A stretch of DNA of 64,000 nucleotides from Streptomyces sp. NBC_01016 (GTDB lineage: Bacteria; Actinomycetota; Actinomycetes; Streptomycetales; Streptomycetaceae), in NCBI RefSeq assembly GCF_026341035.1, contig NZ_JAPEOQ010000001.1, positions 3,906,001 to 3,970,000 on the forward strand. The letters run 5' to 3'. Both the position numbers and the translations under genes were made by a program. Below, in pieces: positions 51,174 through 59,738 of the stretch (the stretch's first letter is position 1; the number at the start of each line of letters is the position of its first letter). Below the pieces are notes generated by a model. It was not told where the DNA came from and did not search any database. It saw nothing but the letters and a program-made list of their open reading frames with translations.

Positions 51174-52310
51174 TCAGGACGCCGCGTACGTCCAGAAGTC
51201 CCGCATGATCTGCGGCGGCGTCGGCCCGCTCATCGCGAGCTGGGTCATCAGCACCGACACCGTCCCGGTCGTCGGTGTGAGGTGGGCGGCGGTGCCGGTG
51301 CCGCCCACCCAGCCGTAGCGGCCCGGCACGTTGTAGGGGTGGGTGCGGGTGACGTCGACGGAGCCGCCGAAGCCCCAGCCCTCGCCCTCCGTGAACAGGC
51401 CGCTCGCGGCGCGCTGTTCGGCGGTCAGGTGGTCCGTGGTCATCAGCCGCACCGAATCCGCGGAGAGCACGGACCCGCCGCCGGCGAGCAGCATCCGGGC
51501 GAACGCCAGCCAGTCGTCGGCCGTGGAGACGAGCCCGCCCGCGCCGGAGGGGAACGCGGGCAGACTGCTCCACTGGCCGTCCGGGGCGTCGACGAGCTCG
51601 GCGCCGCCGTCGGCCGTGGGTACGTAGGCGCTGGTGAAGCGGTCGCGCTTGGCGGCGGGTACCTCGAAGCCGGTGTCGGCCATGCCGAGCGGCTCGAAGA
51701 TCCGCTCGGCGAGGAAGTCAGGGAGCGAGCTGCCCGTCATGCGGGAGATCAGTACGCCCTGGATGTCCGAGCCGACGTTGTAGAGCCAGACGTCGCCGGG
51801 CTGGTGCAGCAGCGGCACCCCGGCGAGCGAGGCCAGCCAGGTGTCCGGCTCGGGGACCCGCTGCGGGTGGTGCGGGTCCATCAGCGCGAACAGCGGCTGC
51901 ACGGCCGGGAGGGAGAAGTCGGAGGGGAAGCCCCAGCCCGCCCGGAAGGTGAGCAGGTCCTCCACCGTGATCGGGCGGGCCGCCGGGACCACGTCCTCGA
52001 TCGGGCCGGCCGGATCGCGCACCACGTTCGGCGCGGCGAGCTCGGGAAGCCAGTGCGAGAGCGGCGAGTCCAGGGCGATGCGGCCCTCCTCGACGAGCGT
52101 CATGAGGGCCGCCGCCACGATCGGCTTGGTGATCGACGCGATCCGGAAGATCGAGTCGCGGGCCATCGGCGTCCCGCCCTCGGTGTCGGTGTGGCCGACG
52201 GCCGCCACCTCCACCCGGTCGCCGCGGGCCACGAGCCCGACGGCCCCCGGCACGGGACCCTTCGACACGTGTGGGGCCAGGACCTCGGTCAGGCCGGTGC
52301 TCTCGGTCAT
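51174..52310 (-). CDS. Serine hydrolase, beta-lactamase/esterase (class C) family
   Basis: Penicillin-binding-protein-like serine hydrolase of 378 residues without signal peptide. The active-site SxxK is S59-ITK (59-62) and the second motif is Y177-N-V; GWVGGTGT near the C-terminus takes the place of KTG. Cytoplasmic members are often esterases (EstB-like). ATG at 52310 follows GGAGG. It converges with GH63 (12-base gap), and 81 bases separate it from the nitroreductase-like gene upstream on the same strand, so it could belong to the lipid-oxidation operon as an esterase; that is inference. Confidence 0.87.
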   Translation of the reverse strand: MTESTGLTEVLAPHVSKGPVPGAVGLVARGDRVEVAAVGHTDTEGGTPMARDSIFRIASITKPIVAAALMTLVEEGRIALDSPLSHWLPELAAPNVVRDPAGPIEDVVPAARPITVEDLLTFRAGWGFPSDFSLPAVQPLFALMDPHHPQRVPEPDTWLASLAGVPLLHQPGDVWLYNVGSDIQGVLISRMTGSSLPDFLAERIFEPLGMADTGFEVPAAKRDRFTSAYVPTADGGAELVDAPDGQWSSLPAFPSGAGGLVSTADDWLAFARMLLAGGGSVLSADSVRLMTTDHLTAEQRAASGLFTEGEGWGFGGSVDVTRTHPYNVPGRYGWVGGTGTAAHLTPTTGTVSVLMTQLAMSGPTPPQIMRDFWTYAAS

Positions 52311-52391
52311 CGGGCGATCCTCCAATGCGTACGGGTGCCGTGGCGTGTTCGCGTGAGCGCGAGCGTACAGAGGAAGACCGCCCGGACCGGC

Positions 52392-53780
52392 TCAACTCAT
52401 CGGCTCCCCGTCCCAGAGCGTGTCGTGCGCGCGGTGCGCGTCGGTGAGCCCGTTCGTGAAGAAGCGCTCGTAGTACTCGCCCTCCACGTGGTGCGCCTGC
52501 AGCCAGACCCCCGGCACATGGATGGCGTCCGTGTGCGCGGGGAAGCGGCGGTGCGTGGCCAGGATGTACGTACAGATGTCGCGGGCGCAGTCGATGACGC
52601 GCTCGTCGTACTCGCTGGCCTCGGCGAGATAGCGCTGGCCGTAGTCCTCCTTGTAGATGCGGGAGAAGACGTCCTTGTCGCCGTACGTGCCGCCGGTGCC
52701 GAACTTGGCGTCGACGATCGCGTCGACCGCGTCCGACATGGAGGCGTGCGTGGGCGGGCAGGCGGCGGCGATCAGCGGTTCGCCGGTCGCCGGGTCGGCC
52801 AGGCCCACCGGGTGCGAGCGCAGGTTCGCGTACTTGGGCAGCGGGACGTGCCAGCGCCACAGGTCGGCGAGGCGCCAGCGCGGCGTGACGAAGGTGAAGC
52901 CGAGCATCCTCCCGTACGTCTTCGTGAACTTGGGGTCGCCCATGGCGATCGCCGGGTTGATGGAGGCGTGGATCCAGGCGCCGAGGCCCATCGCCTCCGC
53001 CGTCAGCATCACCGTCTGGAGGAGCAGGTCCGCCTCGATCTGGGTGCGCATCGGGCCGAGCGCGCCGAGCGGCAGCTTCAGGTCCTTGTTGAGGAACCCG
53101 TTGTCGACCCACTTCTTGACGCCCGCCGCCCGGTACAGATTGCGGTCGTCGACGAGCGTCGGGCGCGCCCCGTCCGGCTGCGTGAGCAGGTACATCAGGG
53201 CGTTGATGTACTGGTGCGAGAGGTCGACGACCGGGAACAGGACGGTCGTCCCCGGCAGGTTGGACAGGAAGCGGTTGGAGTCCAGATAGGCCGGAAAGTC
53301 GCGCAGGCCCTCGGCGACGTCCAGGCGGTGGTCGAGGACCTTCACCTTCGACTGCGCGGCCCGCTCCACCAAGGCCTTCGCGGTGAACGGCTCGTGCGGC
53401 GCCGCCGGCAGCCTGCGCAGGAAGTACGTACCGCTGTCGTTGATCAGGAAGAAGTACGTGCCCTGCGCGTTGTCGGGGCTGCCGGCCGTGCGGCCCGTCA
53501 TGGTCAGGTTCGGCTTGGACATGATGGGCTTGCCGTCGCGCGGGTCCTCGAAGGGGCGGTCCGGCATCGTCAGGCCCGTCGAGCCGGTGACGGCGATCAG
53601 CAGCGCCTCCTCCAGCTCGCTCAGCGGCTGCGGCTCGTGCTTCGAGCTGTAGCTCATGGATCCGGCCGGCACCGACGCGCCGCGGGAGACCCGGTGGGTG
53701 CGGCGGCGCCAGATCGTCTTCAGGAGCGGGCGCGCGAGCAGGTCGTCGAGACCCTGGTGACCCGAGGACGCCTCAGCCAT
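52392..53780 (-). CDS. Nitroreductase-like protein coupled to the heme oxygenase fusion
   Basis: Protein of 462 residues that I cannot place firmly. Two stretches resemble the FMN-binding nitroreductase fold: LSELEEALLIAVTGSTGLT near residue 55, and LLLQTVMLTAEAMGLGAWIH around 225-245, the usual helix before the flavin phosphate site. The C-terminal 150 residues (GDKDVFSRIYKEDYGQRYLAE and following) are not recognisable. The ATG at 53780 overlaps the stop of the upstream catalase-dioxygenase gene by eight bases, so the two are translated together. A flavin-dependent reduction of an oxidised lipid product is a reasonable but untested idea. Confidence 0.6.
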   Translation of the reverse strand: MAEASSGHQGLDDLLARPLLKTIWRRRTHRVSRGASVPAGSMSYSSKHEPQPLSELEEALLIAVTGSTGLTMPDRPFEDPRDGKPIMSKPNLTMTGRTAGSPDNAQGTYFFLINDSGTYFLRRLPAAPHEPFTAKALVERAAQSKVKVLDHRLDVAEGLRDFPAYLDSNRFLSNLPGTTVLFPVVDLSHQYINALMYLLTQPDGARPTLVDDRNLYRAAGVKKWVDNGFLNKDLKLPLGALGPMRTQIEADLLLQTVMLTAEAMGLGAWIHASINPAIAMGDPKFTKTYGRMLGFTFVTPRWRLADLWRWHVPLPKYANLRSHPVGLADPATGEPLIAAACPPTHASMSDAVDAIVDAKFGTGGTYGDKDVFSRIYKEDYGQRYLAEASEYDERVIDCARDICTYILATHRRFPAHTDAIHVPGVWLQAHHVEGEYYERFFTNGLTDAHRAHDTLWDGEPMS

Positions 53781-56658
53781 GCCCGCCACCGTTCTCGGCC
53801 GGCGACACCGGACGCCACGGCGCGAACGCGCTCGCGTCGCGCGGCAGCAGGCTCGCGAGGTCCGGGCAGTGCCGCAGGATCACGGACTTCATGCCGCCCT
53901 TCTCCACCCAGTCCATGCCGAGCGGCGTGTAGATCTCCGGGCGGTAGTCGACGGTGAGGAAGCGGTCGCTCTGCAGCCGCCGCGTCGCCATCAGGATGAA
54001 GATGCGGAACGCGGTGTCGGAGAAGCCGAAGCCGGTGGGCGGGTTCTCCGCGAACAGGCCGACGACCGTGTCGATCTCGTCGACGTCCCGGTACACCTCC
54101 TTGAGGCGCGCGAGGGTCTCCGGCTCCCGCGTGAGGTCCTCGAAGCGGCGGATGCGCTCCTTGTGCAGGCCCGCGCGGAAGTCGTTGTAGCGCGGCACGC
54201 CGCGCCTGCGGGTGCGCACCAGGTCGACCACCGACAGGTCGATGATCTCGCCCTCGCGATGGAACTGCGTCAGCGACTTCGGGTAGTTGTGCAGCGTGAT
54301 CGCGCCGGGGTGTGCGATGCCGAACGAGTAGAGGGTGTCCGCCAGGCCCGTCTTGCGGATCTGGCTCTCGGCGGCCGCGCCCTGGATGTCGTTGAAGCCG
54401 AGCGTTTCGAGGCGCTGCCCGAAGCGGTGCTCGCGCAGCTCGTAGTCGTCGGGGATCAGCGGGTGCATGCGGTAGACCGTGACGAAGTCCTCGGTCAGCG
54501 AGTACGGGGCGCCGTGGTGGTCCGGCATCGTCTTCGGGATGCCGGTCAGGGAGTGCGATTCGAGCAGCCACAGGCCCAGCTGGTTCAGCCAACTCTTCGG
54601 CGGGCCCTCCCAGTTGGTGCGCAGGCCGATGTCGATGGCCTTCGTCGCGAGGATCGCCGGCGTCCACTCCACCGTATGGATCTTCGCGATCAGCGCGGAG
54701 ACCACGAGCCGCGCCGTGTGGTAGATCCGGTCCTCGCTCATCGACGGGTACTCGGAGCGCAGCGCGTCGCACACCGCGTTGTGCTCGCGCGCGAACAGGG
54801 TGTGCATCGAGCTGAGCCCCATCCACCAGTTGTCCTTGAACCCGGTGATCGGGATGCCGGCCCGGTTCGTCGGGATGTGCCCGCCGTCCAGCAACAGGCG
54901 TGCCCCGCCCTCGGGTTCGCGCAGCTGCTTCGCGGTCCGCTCGTCGCCGCCGTACACCTCGGAGCCGTCCCACCAGTGCGAGGCGGTGTTCCCGAAGAGG
55001 ATCGGCGGCTTGTCGCCGGGCAGCTCGATGCCCTCGTTCTCGGCGAACCGCATCATGCTTTCCTCGGGCCCGTCGGGCGTGTTGACCCACGTCCCGCCGC
55101 CCGGCGGCAGCGGCACCTCGACCGTCTTGCCGCCCTCCTTGTAGCGGCGGTGGTTCACCCAGTCGTGCACCTGGAACTGGATCCAGGCCGCCGCCAGGAT
55201 GTTCAGCGAGGTCGCCGGGACGAAGCTGTCGCGCGCCAGCAGGCTGCGGCTGACCGTCACCGGGTTCGGGGTGTCGAAGAGGTCGGGCCGGTGCACCGGC
55301 TTGAGGTTGCGGCCGAACGCGGCGCCCACCGCGCCCATCTTCGGCTCCGACAGATCGTTGTACGTGCCGTCGTAGGACCGCTCCGTGCGCAGCCGCTCGT
55401 CGACAGGGACCGGCACCGGCTCGGCCTTCGGCGGCGCCTCCTGCACATCGGTGTCGATCAGGTTCAGCTTGCGCAGCACCTTCCGTAGGAAGACGAGGTT
55501 GAGCAGGCTCAGGTCCACCGGCAGCCGGTGCCACGGCACATACCGGTTCAGGATGCGGAAGACGAAGCCGATGGGGGCGCCGAGGATCCGGTTCCTGAGC
55601 GGCTCGTGCGGGGTGAAGCGGGTGCCGTGCCGCTGCGCGCTGCTCGCCCGGTACGCGGCCTTGCGGGCCCGGTTGAGATTGCCCAGCGGGCGGAAGCCTT
55701 CCGTGGTGTACCAGGGGTTGAAGGAGAGTTCCTCGATCCGCCGGGCCGCCGAGTGGGCCTCGGCCGTCGTGATGTCCTGGCTCGGTATGGTCAGCCGGGC
55801 CACGGGGATCGGTGGGGTGATCGCTTCCTTCCACTCCACGGAGCCGTCCTCGACGGGGGTGCGCCGCTCGTCGACGTAGCGCTGCACGCACAGGTCGAAG
55901 GCGACGTCGCCGCGGCCGAGCCGGCGCGCGAGCTCCCGGTGCAGGAAGTTCGGGTCGCGGCGGTCGGGGCGCGGCTCGGGGCCGCCGCCCACGGCGGGCC
56001 GCAGCAGGAAGCGGACCGGTCCCGCCTCGCTCCACAGCATCGCGCCGCGGCTCCAATAGGTCTCGCGGGCAAGACTGTTGACGGTGTGTCGGGTGGCGGC
56101 CTGGACGTTGCGGCGCATCCGGTTCGCGGTGCCGAGGCCGACGGCGATCGGCAGCTTCACGAACAGCCCGAACGCCTTCTGCAGCGGATTGCGGGCCCCG
56201 GCCATTGCCTTGGCGAAGGCCACGAACTCGCGGGCGTCGCGGGCGTGCGACACCGGGAAACCGGTCGCGAGCAGATCGTGGCTCTGCTCGGCCGACACGT
56301 TCACGCGCACGGCGATCCCGTGCAGGTCGGGTGCCCCGTCGGGGCCGCGCATGCCGCTCGCGCTGGAGAGCCGTACGGTCGCCGGATACTCGGCGCCGGG
56401 CTGGGCGAAGCCGCCGCGCAGCGCGGCCGGAAGGTCGTCGTTGAACCGCAGGCGGGCGTTCTCCACGCCGAGCGCGGCCTTCGCGTGGAAGGCACGCTCG
56501 TAGCCGGGGGCGCCACTGGCCCGCCGGTTCGCGACCTGAACCTTCATGATCTCGCGCGCGAGGCGTTCGAACACGAGGCGCTCGGCCTCGGGACTGCCGC
56601 CCTCGTACCGCTCGTACTGCGCAGGCTTGTAAGAGGCCTGACGTTCGTTCTCGGCCAT
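53773..56658 (-). CDS. Catalase-like / alpha-dioxygenase-like (cyclooxygenase family) heme fusion protein
   Basis: Protein of 961 residues with two heme domains. Residues about 20-350 form a catalase-related domain: distal His58 in YERAFHAKAALG, the y4iL-like stretch FNPWYTTEGFRPLGNLNRARKAAY, and proximal R332-x3-Y336. Residues about 425-945 form an animal-heme-peroxidase domain of the alpha-dioxygenase/cyclooxygenase type: distal H498 in QVHDW, MGLSSMHTLFAREHN (613-627), and Y729-R-M-H732, matching the spacing of the catalytic Tyr and proximal His of prostaglandin synthase. No signal peptide. ATG at 56658 follows AGGGACGG. It would oxygenate fatty acids to hydroperoxides, and the catalase-like half could rearrange or reduce them. 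Neighbours: nitroreductase-like gene (overlap) and divergent lipase. Confidence 0.85.
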   Translation of the reverse strand: MAENERQASYKPAQYERYEGGSPEAERLVFERLAREIMKVQVANRRASGAPGYERAFHAKAALGVENARLRFNDDLPAALRGGFAQPGAEYPATVRLSSASGMRGPDGAPDLHGIAVRVNVSAEQSHDLLATGFPVSHARDAREFVAFAKAMAGARNPLQKAFGLFVKLPIAVGLGTANRMRRNVQAATRHTVNSLARETYWSRGAMLWSEAGPVRFLLRPAVGGGPEPRPDRRDPNFLHRELARRLGRGDVAFDLCVQRYVDERRTPVEDGSVEWKEAITPPIPVARLTIPSQDITTAEAHSAARRIEELSFNPWYTTEGFRPLGNLNRARKAAYRASSAQRHGTRFTPHEPLRNRILGAPIGFVFRILNRYVPWHRLPVDLSLLNLVFLRKVLRKLNLIDTDVQEAPPKAEPVPVPVDERLRTERSYDGTYNDLSEPKMGAVGAAFGRNLKPVHRPDLFDTPNPVTVSRSLLARDSFVPATSLNILAAAWIQFQVHDWVNHRRYKEGGKTVEVPLPPGGGTWVNTPDGPEESMMRFAENEGIELPGDKPPILFGNTASHWWDGSEVYGGDERTAKQLREPEGGARLLLDGGHIPTNRAGIPITGFKDNWWMGLSSMHTLFAREHNAVCDALRSEYPSMSEDRIYHTARLVVSALIAKIHTVEWTPAILATKAIDIGLRTNWEGPPKSWLNQLGLWLLESHSLTGIPKTMPDHHGAPYSLTEDFVTVYRMHPLIPDDYELREHRFGQRLETLGFNDIQGAAAESQIRKTGLADTLYSFGIAHPGAITLHNYPKSLTQFHREGEIIDLSVVDLVRTRRRGVPRYNDFRAGLHKERIRRFEDLTREPETLARLKEVYRDVDEIDTVVGLFAENPPTGFGFSDTAFRIFILMATRRLQSDRFLTVDYRPEIYTPLGMDWVEKGGMKSVILRHCPDLASLLPRDASAFAPWRPVSPAENGGGHG

Positions 56659-56977
56659 CGGTTGCCGTCCCTGTCGAAGGTACGTGGAGAAGGTTCCTGG
56701 AGCGGGGGCGTAGCGGGGCACAGAGGGGAGGGCAGCGACCGTATCGGCGCCGTCGGACCTGCCGCAGCGACCGTTCCCGCCATGTACGCGCGCGCGAACT
56801 CGACGGCGCCCAAGGGGGTTTGCGCGGGTCAGGGCCCGGCCCCTGCCGGATGCCCGCACCGCGCGTCGCCCACCCCTCTCCCGCCCCACCCGCGGGCCCC
56901 GCGCATGGCCGATCGACGACGCCTTGACGCTGCCGTGCGCCGATGGTGTGCTGCACAGCCCCGCTTCGGGAGGTGCC
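56659..56977. promoter_or_regulatory. Divergent control region of the lipase and dioxygenase genes
   Basis: 319 bases without a gene. GCAGCGACCGT occurs at 56732-56742 and 56764-56774, direct repeats 32 bp apart. TTGACG (56923-56928) with TGTGCT 17 bases on is a weak rightward promoter candidate. I see no convincing leftward promoter. Confidence 0.4.
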
Positions 56978-58234
56978 ATGCGCCAGACGATCGTGCACGG
57001 ACCCGCCTTCGCCGACCTGCGCCCCCTCAAGGAGGCCACGTTCGTCGAACCGGGCAGGACCACCTTCCCCGTCCACCCCGAACTGCCGGGCCTGCTTCGG
57101 GAGGACAAGGAACATCCGGATCCGGCGGGTGTGCTTCCGCACACGATGGCGACCCTGGCCGCGTACGCGTACGCCGGTCACGCGCAGAGCGGTGACGCGG
57201 AGACCGTCGCGATGATGGCGACACGGCTCGGCCTGGAACGCAACAGGTGCCGCGTCTTCGAACAGCGCGTCGACGCGCTCTACATCGCCTCCGCGGCCTA
57301 TCTGATCCAGGACGAGGACCGCCGGATCGCGATCCTCTGCTACCGGGGCACCCAGCCCGAGGACATCATCAGCATCCTCACGGACGCCGACGTCCGCCCG
57401 GAGACCCTCGCCGTCGACCTGGACGGCGCCGAGTACGCGGTGCACGCGGGCTTCTACCGCAACATGCGCTCCACCCGCTATCTGATCCTCCAGGCCCTGG
57501 AACGCGCCGTGCGCGGCGAGTCCATCGACCCCGACGAGAAGGGCACCCGCGGCCCCGGCCTCGAAGCGCTCTACATCACGGGTCACAGCCTGGGCGCGGC
57601 CATGGCGGCCCTGATGGCGGTCACCCTCGTCCACGAACCGCGCTACGCCCACATCGCCCGCTGCCTGCGCGCCGTCTACACGTTCGGCCAGCCCATGATC
57701 GGCGGCCCCGACCTGGCGCAAGCCTGCGCGGACACGGTCGACAGCAACGGCACCCACCTGCTGCGCGACCGCCTCCTGCGCTACATCTACGACCGCGACG
57801 TGGTGCCCGCGCTGCCGCCGCGCCCCGTCGGCCCGTACGCCCCGTTCGGCCGCGAGTTCCACTTCCGCAGGCCGCGCCGGGCCGTGGACGCGGTGTTCAC
57901 GGCGGTGGCCGACGCGGCGGCCGATGCGGTCGCACTCCCCGGCGATCTCCTCACCGGGGCGAACCCTCTGCGGCGGCTGCGCCGCATGACCGCGATCCCG
58001 GCCCGCGCCCGCGAGGACGGCTGGGTCGAACGGCTCGAACCCGCCCTGCCCTACCCCCAGATGGACAGCCTCGCGGGCCTGGCGGTCGTGGCCCCCCTCG
58101 CCTTCTTCGCGGCCCGCCTGGCGCTGACGCGGACGCTCCCGTTCAAGTACTCCTTCGACGATCACGGGCCGGCGCATTACGTCAACGCGCTTGCGCCTGA
58201 AGGGGTGTTGAGCGAGTACGGGGATGTGCGGTAG
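56978..58234 (+). CDS. Class 3 lipase family protein
   Basis: Alpha/beta hydrolase of the fungal lipase-like (class 3) family, 418 residues. The nucleophile elbow is TGHSLGAAMA with S204; D274 (YDRDVVPALPP) and H400 (AHYVNAL) complete the triad, and CYRGTQPEDI (121-130) supplies the oxyanion strand. A C-terminal hydrophobic stretch (LAGLAVVAPLAFFAARLAL) may associate with membranes. No signal peptide. ATG at 56978 follows GGGAGG. Divergent from the catalase-dioxygenase gene; it could release the fatty acid that enzyme oxygenates. Confidence 0.9.
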   Translation: MRQTIVHGPAFADLRPLKEATFVEPGRTTFPVHPELPGLLREDKEHPDPAGVLPHTMATLAAYAYAGHAQSGDAETVAMMATRLGLERNRCRVFEQRVDALYIASAAYLIQDEDRRIAILCYRGTQPEDIISILTDADVRPETLAVDLDGAEYAVHAGFYRNMRSTRYLILQALERAVRGESIDPDEKGTRGPGLEALYITGHSLGAAMAALMAVTLVHEPRYAHIARCLRAVYTFGQPMIGGPDLAQACADTVDSNGTHLLRDRLLRYIYDRDVVPALPPRPVGPYAPFGREFHFRRPRRAVDAVFTAVADAAADAVALPGDLLTGANPLRRLRRMTAIPARAREDGWVERLEPALPYPQMDSLAGLAVVAPLAFFAARLALTRTLPFKYSFDDHGPAHYVNALAPEGVLSEYGDVR

Positions 58235-58241
58235 GCGTCGT

Positions 58242-58279
58242 CGTCACACGGTCGTGCCGTCACACAGCTGCCGTCACAC
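58242..58279. repeat. Short CGTCACAC repeats between convergent lipase and amidase genes
   Basis: CGTCACAC occurs at 58242-58249, 58258-58265 and 58272-58279, the last containing the amidase stop codon. Probably minor tandem slippage of the gene end. Confidence 0.5.
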
Positions 58280-59713
58280 CGCCGTCGGCCACGCGTCCCG
58301 CCACGGCGCCGCCTCCTCGTAGGCCGCGCACACGTCCAGGAGCGCGCCGTCCGCGAGGTGTCGGCCGATCAGTTGTACGCCGACCGGGAGCCCGCCCCGC
58401 GTGCGGCCCGCCGGGAGTGAGGCCGCGGGCTGGCCCGTGAGGTTGGCGAGCGGGGTGAACGACGTCCAGTGGTCCGTCGGCACCATCCGCCCGTCGATCA
58501 GCTCCGGGCCCTGCACCCCGACGGGGAACGCCGCGACGGAGGTGGTCGGGGTGAGGATCAGGTCGTACGTCGACATCAGCCGGGCCACCCGGTTCACGAC
58601 CGCCTTGCGCACCAGGTTGGCGTCGGTGAACTGCTCGGCCGTCCACGGTGTGCGTACGAGCGCCGCGAGGTGCGGGGACATCGCGGGCCCGAGCCGGTCG
58701 GCCATCGCCCGCATACCCGTCAGGTCCGTCTCGGCGGCGACGATCGCCCCGAACGCCGTGCTGTAGTCGGGGAGTTGGAGGTCGATCCGGTCGACCTCGG
58801 CGCCCAGGTCCTTCTCGAAGACCCGCGCCGCGTCGTCCGCCACCCGGCGCACCTCGGGGTCGACGGCGACCCGGCCCAGGTCGGGGCTGTAGGCGATGCG
58901 CAGCGGGCCGGTCGGGCGGCGCCGGGTCCAGTCCACGTCCGCGCACGGGATCGAGTGCCGGTCGCGCGGGTCGGGGCCGGTGAGCACCGAGAGCATCAGG
59001 GCGGCGTCGGCGACGGTGCGTGTCAGCGGCCCGATGTGCTCGACCGACTCCCAGCCGGAGACGCCGGGGTAGCGCTCGTCGCGGCACCCCGGATACACCG
59101 GCACCCGTCCCATCGACGCCTTGAACCCGAAGATCCCGCACAGTGCGGCGGGCACCCGCACCGAGCCGCCGCCGTCGCTGCCGAGCGCCACCGGACCGAG
59201 CCCCGCCGCGACGGCCGCGGCCGAACCCGCGCTGGAGCCGCCCGGGGTGCGGTCGAGGTCCCACGGGTTGCGGGTCACCGGGAACAGCGGGTTGTGCCCG
59301 GTCGCGCTGTAGCCGAACTCGGTGGCGTTGGTCTTGCCGAGGACGACGGCGCCCGCCGCCACCGACCGCTCCACCACGATGTCGTCCTCGTCCGGCACGA
59401 AGTCCGCGTACGCGTGCGAGCCCGAGGTCGTACGGATGCCCTTGGTGGAGATCAGGTCCTTGACGCCGAGCGGGACACCGGCCAGCGGGCCCGTGTCACG
59501 GCCCGCGGCGATGTCGTCCGCGATCCGCCGGGCGGCGGCCCGGGCCAGGTCGGGCGTGGGCGTGCAGAAGGCGCCCAACTCCCCGTCCACGGCGTCGATC
59601 CGGTCGAGCACCGCGTCCGTGACCTCGACGGGGGACAGCTCCCGCGAGCGGATCAGCGCAGCGGTCTCGGTGGCGGACAGACGGCAGATCTCGCCGGCGT
59701 CGGTGGGGTTCAC
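58274..59713 (-). CDS. Amidase signature family hydrolase
   Basis: Amidase of 479 residues with the Ser-cisSer-Lys triad: K85 (GVKDLIS), S160 (GGSSAGS) and S184 (SDGGGSVRVPAA). Cytoplasmic. GTG at 59713 follows GAAAGG. It is last in a run of five left-pointing genes with an NCS1 permease 25 bases upstream, a polysaccharide-deacetylase-fold hydrolase and an Asp/Glu-racemase-fold enzyme. In that setting it could hydrolyse a half-amide such as maleamate or succinamate, but the family is broad (GatA-like, nicotinamidase-like, aryl acylamidases), so the substrate is an inference. Confidence 0.9.
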   Translation of the reverse strand: MNPTDAGEICRLSATETAALIRSRELSPVEVTDAVLDRIDAVDGELGAFCTPTPDLARAAARRIADDIAAGRDTGPLAGVPLGVKDLISTKGIRTTSGSHAYADFVPDEDDIVVERSVAAGAVVLGKTNATEFGYSATGHNPLFPVTRNPWDLDRTPGGSSAGSAAAVAAGLGPVALGSDGGGSVRVPAALCGIFGFKASMGRVPVYPGCRDERYPGVSGWESVEHIGPLTRTVADAALMLSVLTGPDPRDRHSIPCADVDWTRRRPTGPLRIAYSPDLGRVAVDPEVRRVADDAARVFEKDLGAEVDRIDLQLPDYSTAFGAIVAAETDLTGMRAMADRLGPAMSPHLAALVRTPWTAEQFTDANLVRKAVVNRVARLMSTYDLILTPTTSVAAFPVGVQGPELIDGRMVPTDHWTSFTPLANLTGQPAASLPAGRTRGGLPVGVQLIGRHLADGALLDVCAAYEEAAPWRDAWPTAV

Positions 59714-59738
59714 GTGGGGGCCTTTCCGTTGTTCCGGT

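Noticed and set aside
53773..57144. Extended 1123-residue version of the catalase-dioxygenase protein
   Set aside because: The extra N-terminal residues are GC-shadow-like; ATG 56658 has a ribosome site and starts the conserved domain.
53720..58177. A 1485-codon minus-strand frame spanning the lipase and peroxidase genes
   Set aside because: It is a different frame from the peroxidase over its gene and antisense to the lipase; translation is repetitive Arg/Ala/Gly without domains.
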